Below, in pieces: positions 1-9,873 of a DNA stretch of 64,000 nt. The notes under the pieces were generated by a model that saw only the letters and a program-made list of their open reading frames with translations, had not been told where the DNA came from and ran no database searches. The number at the start of each line of letters is the position of its first letter. Positions within the stretch are counted from its first letter, which is position 1. The DNA comes from Amyelois transitella (Eukaryota; Arthropoda; Insecta; Lepidoptera; Pyralidae), in the NCBI RefSeq assembly GCF_032362555.1, contig NC_083517.1, forward strand, positions 10,374,001 through 10,438,000. Direction: 5' to 3'. The translations under genes and the position numbers were made by a program.

Positions 1-454
1 GAATTTTAAACAACACAAATATTTGATCAAAGATTTAACGCTTTATCTTTTAACGATTATTCAATTAATTTTAACGCTTGTTCATCGGATTTTACATACG
101 TTGTAATAACATTTGATCAAATATTGGAAGGTAAATATAAACAAATTGAGCCAATCGGCGACGAGCCGTCTTTCGTATCCGACCAATTACCGTCATTTAA
201 TTATCAGATATGGCGGATGGGGAAAATATTATTTTAAAGGACGATGCTAACTTTATACCGATTATACTATACGTGTAGAGCCTGCGTACTTCACCATGAA
301 TATTCTATATATAAATATGTACCTGAAAAAAAATATAAAAGTAAGTCAGTGTTTTCTCAAAAAAGGAAACATTTTGTAGTGTAATTAGAGATTGAGCGGT
401 TAAAGTTAAATACTTTTTTCAAATCATGGGTTAGGTCAGTTATATTATAACTAA

Positions 455-716
455 CATACATACATACATATGGTCACATCTATATCCCTTGTGGGGTAGA
501 CAGAGCCAACAGTCTGGAAAAGACTGAATGGCCACGTTCAGCTATTTGGCTTAATTATAGAATTGAGATTCGAATAGTGACAGGTTGCTAGCCTATCGCC
601 TAAAAATAATCCAAAATTTGTGAGCCTATCCCTTAGTCGCCTTTTACGACATCCATGGGAAAGAAATGGAGTGGCTCTATTCTTTTTTGTATTGGTGCCG
701 GGAACCACACGGCACG
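455..716 (-). repeat. TATG-tailed SINE (family A), near full length
   Basis: Family A reads, in sense, from a GTGCCGTGTGGTTCCCGGCA-like 5' end to a GTCTACCCCGCAAGGGATAT-like 3' part and a (TATG)n tail, about 255 bp. This copy is on the minus strand. The paralogous position near 15675 lacks it, so it is an insertion made after the segmental duplication. Confidence 0.85.
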
Positions 717-910
717 GATATCACGTGTCTAATTCACGTATACTTATACTGTGGTGACCTCTATTACTACATCGTCTGAACTACAAAGACGGCCATCGAG
801 CATAAACTTACTTTTTAATTCAACCGCTGTCGGAAAGATGGCGACACTGAGACACTCGTGAATTAACGCGAGCCAAGCTAAATCGCGACATATATCGACG
901 GATTTTAGAT

Positions 911-1598
911 CTTCTTCTTCTTCTTAGCCTTCTTCTATCAGCATTCTGATGTAGGCCTCCTTCATCTCCTTCCATTCTTCTCTATTTTGGGCAGTAAGAG
1001 TCCAATTGCTGCCCGCCACCTGCTTGATGTCGTCTTTCCATCTCATTTGTGGCCTTCCCCTGGGTCGCTTTTGGTCCCAAGGTCTCCAGTCTAGCAATCT
1101 TTTGCACCAAGATTCAGACTTCCTGGCAATATGACCAGCCCACTCCCACTTGAGCTTCGCAACTCTTCTGCCGACATCCGTGACTTTGCTGCGCCGTCTT
1201 AGGCCCTTATTGGTCACACGGTCTTTCAGACAGACGCCTACAATTTTCCGCTCCATATGCCTTTGTGCCACCCCAAGCTTGTGTATCACTTCTTGGGTAG
1301 TCACCCAGGTTTCGGCGCCATATGTCAGGACGGGTAGTATGCACTGGTCGAAAATTTGGGCTTTTTGTCGTGACGTCAGGTTCATGTTAAAAACATATTC
1401 AAGCTTGGAGTAGGCTGCCCACCCCAGTCTTATTCGTCTGTCGATTTCGTTACACTGGTTCTCTTTGCCTATTTTAATTTCTTGACCCAAGTACACATAC
1501 TTTTGGACTTGCTCAATTTCTGTCCCTCCTACTTCAATCCTGATGTTGTTTTGTTTTGTTTTGTTTTGCCCTTCAAACTCAAAATGGAAACAACATCA
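911..1598 (-). mobile_element. 5'-truncated LINE fragment (reverse transcriptase C-terminus)
   Basis: A minus-strand open frame (924-1496, 190 aa) carries the C-terminal part of a non-LTR retrotransposon polyprotein. It has a YLGQEI block, LTYGAETW and the Arg/Pro-rich RPRGRPQMRWKDD stretch typical of RTE/craniofacial-like LINE ORFs. The catalytic YADD region is missing, so it is a 5'-truncated dead copy. It ends in a short AGA-type simple repeat (about 911-925). The 11-bp sequence GGATTTTAGAT flanks it at 900-910 and 1599-1609, and the paralogous site near 15850 has a single copy and no insert, which confirms the insertion boundaries. Confidence 0.85.
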
Positions 1599-1643
1599 GG
1601 ATTTTAGATATAATCACTAAATAATTTCATGGTATAACCGTAA

Positions 1644-1740
1644 TTTAACCCACTTACCTAAACGCGTATTATCACAGTATGCCTGTAATGGGGACGACCC
1701 CCATCACATATTACGAGGCACGAGGTATTTATGTATGTCC
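1644..1740 (-). pseudogene. Decayed DCAF7 exon-8-like remnant (distal)
   Basis: The plus strand here begins like the 3' end of intact exon 8 (CACTTACCTAAACGCGTA) and ends like its middle (GGCACGAGG...ATGTCC), but about 100 bases between are replaced by an unrelated short stretch. It has no usable frame. A matching remnant lies near 15995-16085. This is inferred to be an older tandem copy of exon 8 that decayed before the larger duplication. Confidence 0.6.
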
Positions 1741-1944
1741 TTAGAAATGTATACTTGTGGCGCCATCTATTAGTACATTGCAAGAACTATTTACCAAGAC
1801 GCCATCTCGCAAGAGCTTACTATAACATTCAACCGCTTTCCGAAAGATGGCGACACTAAGTAACAACGCGACGCTAAATCGCGTAATTTTCATTTTAGGT
1901 TTTTTACATTTTATAGAAATTTTTCGGCTATTTAACCCACTCAC

Positions 1945-2143
1945 CTAAACGCGTAGTATCTCCGTGTGCCTGTTGTAACATATAGCGATCCAGTCGGGTT
2001 GTGTGGCGCCCCACTGTATCTGGTTGACTTCGCCCTCGGCCGCGGTGTACGCCAGTATCGGGTCCTCAATGGCACGAGGCATTTGTTGGATGTCCCATAT
2101 GAGAGCCTGGTGGTCGTCACCGGCTGTGCAGATGTGGCAGGAA
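1945..2143 (-). CDS. Second intact copy of DCAF7 terminal exon 8
   Basis: This is a 199-nt exon-like block with a CAG acceptor just above 2143 and a TAG stop at 1945-1947. It encodes the last 65 residues of the WD40 protein, including [30 protein letters not shown] and EILRV. Compared with the proximal exon (16273-16471) I see two differences, and both are silent (an Ile codon ATT/ATA and an Ile codon ATC/ATT). It is paired with an intact exon 7 copy at 5007-5101 across a satellite intron. If used by DCAF7 transcripts, the preceding intron would have to span the opposite-strand AFG2A gene. Expression is unknown. Confidence 0.7.
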
Positions 2144-2395
2144 CTGTCGAGTAATTTTTATTTTTTAAATTAATTTTTAAAAATATGTTCATCTATCTAT
2201 ATGGATGAATAAAAAAGCGCCCGTGATCAATAAAAAAAAAGAATTAATGAGTATGATTATTTTTATAATTTTATACGAAAATTTTACCATAATTTAAGTC
2301 ACCTTAATTTTTTTCAGATTATAGCAAGTGCAAATCCTTAAATTCTCTTTAAGCCTGTGAGAAACAGGTGTAATGTGATAAAATTTTGTCGTTGA

Positions 2396-3387
2396 GATGT
2401 GTCCGTGTGTGTGTGTGTGTCTGTGTGGATGTGTCCGTGTGTGTGTGTCCGTGTGGGTGTCCGTGTGTTAGTCCGTGTGTGTGTTCGTATGTCCGTCCGT
2501 GTGTGTGTGTCCGTGTGGGTGTGTCCGTGTGCGTGTGTTTGTGCGTGTGGGTATGTCCGTGTGTGAGTGTGAGTCCCCGTGTGATTGTCCGTGTGGGTGA
2601 GTCCGTGTGTCATTGTCCGTGTGTGATTCCGTGTGTGTGTCCGTGAATTAGTCCGTGTGTGTGTGTCCGTGTGTGTTCCGTGTGTCCCCGTGTGATTGTG
2701 TGTGCGTCCGTGTGTGTTAGTCCATGTGTGATTCCGTGTGTGTGTTCGTGTGTGTGTCCGTGTGTGTTAGACCGTGTGTGTGTGTGTGTGTGGGTCCGTG
2801 TCTGTCCCCGTGTGTGTTTGTCCGTGTGTGTGTGTGTCCGTGTGTGATGCCGTGGGTGTGTGTGTCCGTGTGGGTGTGGGTTTGTCCGTGTGTTGTCCGT
2901 GTGTGTGTGTGTGTGTGTGTCCGTGTGTGTGTGTGTGTCCGTGTGTGTGTGTGTGTCCGTGTGTGTGTGGGTGTGTCCGTGTGTGTGAGTCCGTGTGGTG
3001 TTGTCTGTGTGTGTGTGGGTCCGTGTGTATTAGTCCGTGTGTGTGTGTTTGTCCGTGTGTGATTGTCCGTGTGTATGTGTGTGTGTCCGTGTGTGTGTCC
3101 GTGTGTGTGTCCGTGTGTGTGTCCGTGTGTGTGTGTGTCCGTGTGTGATTTCGTGGGTGTGTGTGTGTCCGTGTGTGATTTCGTGGGTGTGTGTGTGTCC
3201 GTGTGGTTGTGTCTGTGTGTGTAAGTCCGTGTGTGATTTCGTGTATGGCTGTGTGTGTTAGTCCGTGTGTGTGTGTGTGTCCGTGTGTGTCCGTGTGATT
3301 GTGTGTGCGTCCGTGTGTGTTAGTCCGTGTGTGATTCCGTGTGAGTATTCGTGTGTGTGTCCGTGTGTGATTGACCGTGTGTGTGTG

Positions 3388-3422
<35 letters not shown>

Positions 3423-5000
3423 CCGTGTCTGTCCCCGTGTGTGTTTGTCCGTGTGTGTGTCCGTGTGTGTTTGTACGTGTGTGATACCGTGGGTGTGAGT
3501 CCGTGTGTGTGAGTCCGTGTGGTGTTGTCTGTGTGTGTGTCCGTGTGTGTTAGTCCGTGTGTATTAGTCCGTGTGTGTGTGTGTGTGTGTGTCCGTGTGC
3601 TATTCCGTGTGTGTATTCGTGTGTGTGCCATGTGTGTGCCGTGTGTGTGTGTGTGTGTCCGTGTGTGTGTGTGTGTGTGTGTGTCCGTGTGTGTGTCCGT
3701 GTGGGTGTGTCCGTGGGTGTGGGTTTGTCCGTGTGTTTGTCCGTGTGTGATGCCGTGGGTGTGTGTGTCCGTGTGTTTGTCCGTGTGTGTGTGTGTCCGT
3801 GTGTGTGTGTGTGTCCGTGTGTGTGTGTGTCCGTGTGTGAGTGTCCGTGTGTGTTAGTCCGTGTGTATTTGTCCGTGTGTGTGTGTCCGTGTGCTATTTT
3901 GTGTGCCGTGTGTGTGCCGTGTGTGTGTGTCCGTGTGTGTTAGTCCGTGTGTGTGTGTGTGTGTGTGTGTTTGTCCGTGTGTGTGTGTCCGTGTGGGTGT
4001 GTCCGTGGGTGTGGGTTTGTCCGTGTGTTTGTCCGTGTGTGTGTGTGACCGTGTGTGTGTGAGTCCGTGTGTGTTTGTCCGTGTGGGTGTGTGTGTGGGT
4101 GTGTCAGTGTGTGTGTGTCCGTGTGTGTGTTTGTGTGTGTGTGTGGGTCCGTGTCTGTCCCCGTGTGTGTGTGTGTGTCCGTGTGTGTTTGTCCGTGTGT
4201 GTGTCCGTGTGGGTGTGTCCGTGGGTGTGGGTGTGGGTTTGTCCGTGTGTGTGTGTGGGTGTGTGTGACCGTGTGTGTGTGAGTCCGTGTGTGTTTGTCC
4301 GTGTGGGTGTGTGTGTGGGTGTGTCTGTGTGTGTGTCCGTGTCCGTGTGTGTGTTTGTCCGTGTGTGATTTCGGGGGTGTGTGTCAGTCCGTGTGCGAGT
4401 CCATGTGTATGTGGGTGTGTCCGTGTGTGTGTCCGTGTGTGATTCCGTGGGTGTGTGTGTGTGTCCGTGTGGTTGTGTCTGTGTGAGTGTGTGTGTTTGT
4501 CCGTGTGTGTGTCCGTGTGTGTTTGTCCGTGTGTGTGTCCGTGTGGGTGTGTCCGTGGGTGTGGGTTTGTCCGTGTGTTTGTCCGTGTGTGTGTGTGGGT
4601 GTGTGTGACCGTGTGTGGGTGTGTGGGTGTGTGTGACCGTGTGTGTGTGAGTCCGTGTGTGTTTGTCCGTGTGGGTGTGTGTGTGGGTGTGTCCGTGTGT
4701 GTTTGTCCGTGTGTTTGTCCGTGTGCGAGTTCATGTGTAGATGGGTGTGTCCGTGTGTGATTCCGTGGGTGTGTGTGTGTGTCCGTGTGGTTGTGTCTGT
4801 GTGAGTGTGTGTTTTTGTCCGTGTGCTTGTCCGTGTGTGATTTCGTGGGTGTGTGTTAGTCCGTGTGTGAGTCCGTGTGTATGTGGGTGTGTCCGTGTGT
4901 GTGTCCGTGTGTAATTCCGTGGGTGTGTGTGTGTGTCCGTGTGGTTGTGTCTGTGTCCGTGTGTGTGTCCGTGTGGGTGTGTCCGTGTGTGTGTGTCCCC
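2396..5000. repeat. GT-rich satellite (CCGTGTGTGT-type), distal intron
   Basis: About 2.6 kb of imperfect tandem units built on GTGTGTCCGTGTGTGTGT, with scattered variants such as GTTAGTCC, GTGATTCC and GTGGGTGT. It fills almost all of the intron between the distal exon 8 and exon 7 copies and stops within about 10 nt of the exon 7 donor. Long stop-free frames (Val/Cys/Arg on plus, Thr/His on minus) are a composition effect and are not coding. Confidence 0.95.
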
Positions 5001-5006
5001 CCGTAC

Positions 5007-5101
5007 CTGTGCGGCGCCCAGGCGATGCCGTTGACGCAGGCGCGGTGGTTGTTGAGCCGGGCCACCGGCGTGCACGGCACGCGCACGTCCAGGATTATCA
5101 C
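5007..5101 (-). CDS. Second intact copy of DCAF7 exon 7
   Basis: A 95-nt exon-like block encodes [20 protein letters not shown] and ends ...GIAWAPH plus two bases of the next codon. It has a CAG acceptor above 5101 and a GT donor below 5007. As far as I can compare by eye it is base-for-base identical to the proximal exon 7 (17323-17417). Phase matches the exon 8 copy at 1945-2143. No other DCAF7 exon accompanies it here, so this exon pair is stranded about 11 kb downstream of the proximal terminal exon. Confidence 0.7.
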
Positions 5102-5219
5102 CTGATGCAACACCAATACTGACTTTGTACATCATACCCCTTAGTGATAAGGGTTGTCCAACGTAAAAAAAAAATTTAACTAGAAATTACTTTAAAAATA
5201 TTTATATGGCAGAATTTTT

Positions 5220-5992
5220 TGCCGGGACGGTTCTTTAATCGCAACTTATATTATAAATGCGAAAGTAAGTTTGTTTGTTTTCTTTTCACGCGTTATCTAT
5301 ACAACCAATCTTCTTGAAATTTCGCATATAAATAGGGTACCTTTCATTCTAAAAAAAACTATCGTTCCCGTGGGATTAGCGAAAAACCTTTGCTCTCTTA
5401 CATAGATGGCGCTAAATGCGCGGAGTGAATTTGAATCAATGGAGATACAATTTGGCATGATGGTAGATTATGACTTGGCGACGTCAGCTAAGTAAGAAAT
5501 TTAAAATATTGTCCCATTCACACCAGAATAGAATAGAATAGATTAATTTTCAAAATTGGATACAAGGTATCACTTATTGACGTCACATAACTTAAATCTA
5601 ATTATAACTACAACCGCTTCCAAAGCGCGTGTGTAGAAGAAGCGGCGGAACAAACTACACTGTAGCATTTTCATCGGACGTCAATTTATTTCAGCGCGTT
5701 CAAACAAACAAACTCTTCAGCTTTATAATATTAGTATAGATGCGAAAGTGAATTTATTTGTTTGCACGTTAACTCTTCACGGGTTATTTTCTGCATTAAT
5801 CTTCTTGAAATATCACCTATAAATAATTAAAAGTCTGGGAAAGGGTACCTTTTATCTCGGTAAAAACTAAAGATCCCGTGGAATGTTCGAAAAACCTGTA
5901 TTCTTTAATAGGTGGCGCTAAATTCGTTGCTTTTTGCTAAGTGGCGTAAAATTTTTGTAGATGGCGCTTTGATCATGCGGGCGAAGCTGTGC
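5220..5992 (+). mobile_element. Degenerate Helitron-like and short repeat cluster
   Basis: Two blocks each start near TATAAATGCGAAAGT or AGATGCGAAAGTG and carry the GATGGCGC and GCGGGCGAAGCTG motifs common in lepidopteran non-autonomous Helitrons. Between them (about 5527-5650) is another element containing GAATAGAATAGATTAATTTT and AGAAGCGGCGGAACAAACTA. The same middle element appears at 18069-18200 as part of the duplication, and inverted at about 8340-8447. No coding capacity. Confidence 0.5.
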
Positions 5993-6204
5993 GTAACAAG
6001 ATGGAAATGAGCACAAAGCAAAAAGAAATAAGGATTTCCACGCTCTGGTATATAAGCGAATAAAAATCAATAGACAATATTCAGTCAGATTATATGTTTA
6101 AAGTACACTCACATATTAAAAATCAGGCATTATTGTAAATACGAAAGAAAACAAAAATACAGTAAATTTGTTAGACAAAAACAAAGGCGGACTTATCCCA
6201 TACA

Positions 6205-6376
6205 GGGTTACAAACTTGGGATTATTTTTAAGGCGATGGGCTAGCAACCTGCCACTATTTGAATCTCAATTCTATCATTAAGCCAAATAGCTGAACGTAG
6301 CCATTCAGTCTTTTCAAGACTGTTGGCTCTGTCTACCCCGCAAGGGATATAGATGTGCCCGTATGTATGTATGTAT
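6205..6376 (+). repeat. SINE family A, 5'-truncated
   Basis: Matches the 3' two thirds of family A (GGCGATGGGCTAGCAACCTG, CCCCGCAAGGGATATAGA) and ends in (TATG)n. Confidence 0.8.
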
Positions 6377-6647
6377 GGACTTATCCCATTTAGGGATCTC
6401 TTCCAGTCAACCATTAAATATTTAAGAGGAGTTAGTTGAATGAGGCAGAAGTACGTAGATACAAATCAAACGACCTTAGCTTTAGGCTTACTGATTCAGA
6501 CGAACTTAGGTTGCTATCCTATCACCAAAAAAAGAATCACAACTTTAAAGCAATAGGTTGATTTTTACTAAGCACATGAGAAAAGAGCAGCTTTTTTCAT
6601 ATGAGGCGATGCTGTAACGTGTAATTCTCGGAACTTTAGTTTAGGAC

Positions 6648-6851
6648 CACTCCATATCTTTACCATTGATGTCGTAGAAAGCGACTGAGGGAGAGGCATT
6701 CTTCTTGTAGGCGATGGTATAGCAACCTGTCTTTTTGAATCTCAATTCTATCAGTAAGCTATACAGCTGAACGTGGCTTTTCAGTATTTTAAAGGCTGTT
6801 GGCTCTGCCTACCCTCAAGGGGTATAGACGTGATTATATGTATGTATGTAG
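6648..6851 (+). repeat. SINE family A, degenerate
   Basis: Diverged copy that keeps GATGTCGTA, CAACCTG, TGTTGGCTCTG and a TATGTATG tail. Confidence 0.75.
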
Positions 6852-7718
6852 GGGTTTTCTCAATTCATCTACCTAAAAATCATAAATCTTTCTTGTTCAT
6901 TTAGCCGGTTAAAGAATTAATTATCACCTTGTCAAATCACACGACATATCTACAGCCTTGAACTTTATGTTGGTCCACGCTTATTTATAAATATCACAAT
7001 GAGAATTCAACTATATCAATCCATTGTTAACGTGTTGCGCCCAAATTTGGTAGCCAATGGCCATACTAAGATAGACTTTGGTACCATGACCGCTTTTTCT
7101 AAAGTATTATTAATACCTGCCTATCGGAATATAAAACAACTTTAGCAACTTACTGAAAAACATTGCAAGCTATCTTTGTGCCCTTCCTTGGGAAGCCGAA
7201 GTAAGCTCATGGCTTGTGTTACGAGAGTTACGAGATACTACCTCAATGATATTATATTAAATACCTACGCATACCTACTGAAAAAACATTTAAGACCCAG
7301 ATCAATCTAAAAAAATATATTTTTTTAACTTTGATTTCCTTTTTTTACTTTGTCTCTCGACACCCTTTCCTGCGACGTTTACCAAAAATCGTCACAGCAG
7401 CACCCAACATAGGACCTAACTTTTTTTGGAGGACCTTCTTCGAAAGCCCACGTGAACCTCCCGCAAGAAGGTACCCAAACGTTCAAATGGTCAGTCTTTC
7501 ATCGCGATTGTTCAGATAGGTCGCAAGTCAAGGTTCTACATCGATAGCTATTGTCTTTGACGTAATCTGATCGACGAAAGGCCACTTCCTTAGCCTTAAC
7601 ATAGACTTCAAAGTGTTAAATGTTGGTCTTGTAGCGGAGAGATGCCATAGTGTGTACCAGCTCTTTCTGTGCAGACTGTAAAATCTATCAAGGGAAATAC
7701 TTAGTAAATTTGATACTT

Positions 7719-7866
7719 CTTTTAAGCGATTGACTAGTAACCTGTCGCTTTTTGAATTTCCATTCCACCATTGAGCCATATAGCTGAACGTGGCCTTCAG
7801 TCCGCACCAGACTGGTGGCTCTATCTACCCTGTAATGGATAAAGACGTGATTTAATTATATGTAAG
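7719..7866 (+). repeat. SINE family A, degenerate and 5'-truncated
   Basis: Keeps TAACCTGTCGCT, ATAGCTGAACGTGGCC, TCTACCC and GACGTGATT. Many substitutions suggest an old copy. Confidence 0.65.
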
Positions 7867-8290
7867 TAAAACTAAAATAAATGTAGCCTTTTGTGATTTA
7901 TAATTTAATCTGTCTGTTACCAATGTTGAATGTAACTCAATGTAAAGTTTTTGATTACCTATAAACATGGAGTCGGTAGATATTGAAATAATTTGCAGCT
8001 AACCATAGTGTTTTTGGGTTTCATAATGGTTAAATTTATCAACTAGTCATATCAACAATAGGTAGTAGGTTATAGGTAACTAGGTAGGAAGCCGGCTAAA
8101 TAGCAAGCCCGCCATTTTGGGACAGCGTAAAATTTAAAAATTAGATTGAATAGGCGGGTCCTCGCGGTGCAGAAGGCCTTGCGTCTATGATGACTATAGT
8201 CCTGGTTACATTCAGCCATTATAACACCAGAGGAATGAAGAAGAGATAAAGACATGTCAATGTCTATGTGTGTGTATTTTGTAAAGTAAG

Positions 8291-8490
8291 AACATACATA
8301 CATATAGTCACGTCTATATTCCTTTTGGGGTAGACAAGGCCTACAGGTAAAACGAACAGGTAAAAGGTTGTTCCGCCGCTTCTTCTACACATGCGCTTGT
8401 TCTATCCAATTTTGAAAATAAATCTATTCTATTCTACTCGTTTTCTAACAGTCTTTAAAAGATTGAATGGCCAATGGCTGTATGGCTTTA
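8291..8490 (-). repeat. SINE family A split by another repeat
   Basis: The tail and 3' part of family A (8291-8336) are followed by about 110 bp of a different repeat (8340-8447, the inverted relative of 5527-5650). SINE sequence then resumes (AGTCTTTAAAAGATTGAATG). This reads as an insertion into an existing SINE. Confidence 0.6.
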
Positions 8491-9493
8491 TTATGATAAG
8501 AAGGTACTTAATTAAAATAGAAACATACGATTTAACAACATTATGAGCATCATGGGTATGACCCGCTAACCGTATCAGATTATCAAAGTTAACCTTTCAA
8601 AGCAGCTGGCTGTCAAAACATGACGAATTGACCACCAAACGAACAGACAAAAGGTATTATTATTAGACCTTGACTTTACCAAGCTCTTAGCTAATGCGTG
8701 TATTAACGCCTGTTACAATTAATTACGATAATTATTGATTCATTCGTTAAGTATAAGTTGATTAGCTATTCTTAAATAATATTAAACTCAACGTAACTTT
8801 TTGTATAATTATAAACATGGTCATTATTTGATAAGGAGACCAGATTTAAAAGTGATTTACTTTCTTGAATAAATTTGCAAATATTGACAGCAGGACAGCT
8901 ATACCTACCTATTAACACTCAGTAAGCCGCGGGCGGGAACAAGTTACTAAATAATTTCAATACAATAATGAGGTAATAATAACGACATGGTTTGAAGTAA
9001 CATTCCATCGGTTTACACAACTCATTATATCACGATCCCTAAACGGATAGTTACTTAACGTATGAAAGAAAGTAGTGTCCTTAACCAGAGCTAAGCGCGT
9101 GGTATGAATGATAAGGCCAGTGTAGGAATGTGCTAGTTAAAATCTATGTAGGCCACATGAGTACCTAACGATTGTAGGTAGACACATTGAAGAAGGAATG
9201 TGTCTTGTGGTTTTAGCACTTTAGAATAGGACATCATAATCTTTCACATGAATAATGTTAGAGGCGACCAAGGGAAAATGCATGTCACCTATTGCAAGTC
9301 TCATGCTTTGTTCCCAAGTTAACGCTCCCTCTTTAGTCTAGGGAAATATAGATAAAAATGTGCTTAATCGACCCCCTTTTTTAGAAAAACCATGCGATCT
9401 AGATTAACCAAGCCACATAATTACATGAAATACTTCAATGGCATTAGTTTAGTGAAAAATCTCAAGCTTTCTGTTGCGATATATGTTCATAAA

Positions 9494-9563
9494 TATGCCG
9501 CAACTGTCTAAACCCAATGGAAAGACAGATGTCTTTCCATTGGGTTTAGACAGTTGCGGCATA
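9494..9563. repeat. 70-bp perfect palindrome
   Basis: Left arm 9494-9527 and right arm 9530-9563 are exact 34-nt reverse complements separated by 2 nt (GA). It lies about 310 bp upstream of the AFG2A start codon and matches no element I recognise. Confidence 0.95.
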
Positions 9564-9873
9564 AGTAAATATGTTAATATGCTTTGGTAAATTTTTGGTC
9601 AAGGGGTGCATTATTTTTTTTTGTGATAAAGATGCCAAAGGGTAAATCCTCTCCGAGGTAAACAAGCGGGTAAAACTATTCTTAATTACTATTAATTTTT
9701 CCTCGTTACAGCGTAAAACTAAACGCAAAGACATTGACAAAATTGACATTGACGTTGCGTTTCTATTTAACAAAAAAGGAGAAATGGTTTGCCTACTTAA
9801 TTTTGTTATTTTCTGTAAATAACTTTGGATTTTAGCAAAGATTAAGCACATCAAGTGTAAATTAAAATAAAAT

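Larger units (their letters stand above)
1..5692. repeat. Distal copy of the DCAF7-end segmental duplication
   Basis: The first bases of the window reappear at 15211, and the similarity continues in the same order to about 18236. Shared parts are the AT-rich left flank, a decayed exon-8-like piece, intact exon 8, a GT-rich satellite intron, exon 7 and about 0.5 kb of transposon-like sequence. This copy is longer for three reasons: its satellite intron is about 2 kb longer, a SINE sits at about 455-716, and a LINE fragment sits at about 911-1598. By eye the noncoding flanks differ by several percent, while the two coding exons are almost identical. Confidence 0.9.

Noticed and set aside
2386-5122. 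Many long Val/Cys/Arg or Thr/His open frames across the GT-rich array, also at 16519-17438
   Set aside because: They follow from stop-free tandem GTGTGTCC repeats. The real signal is the intron position between two DCAF7 exons.
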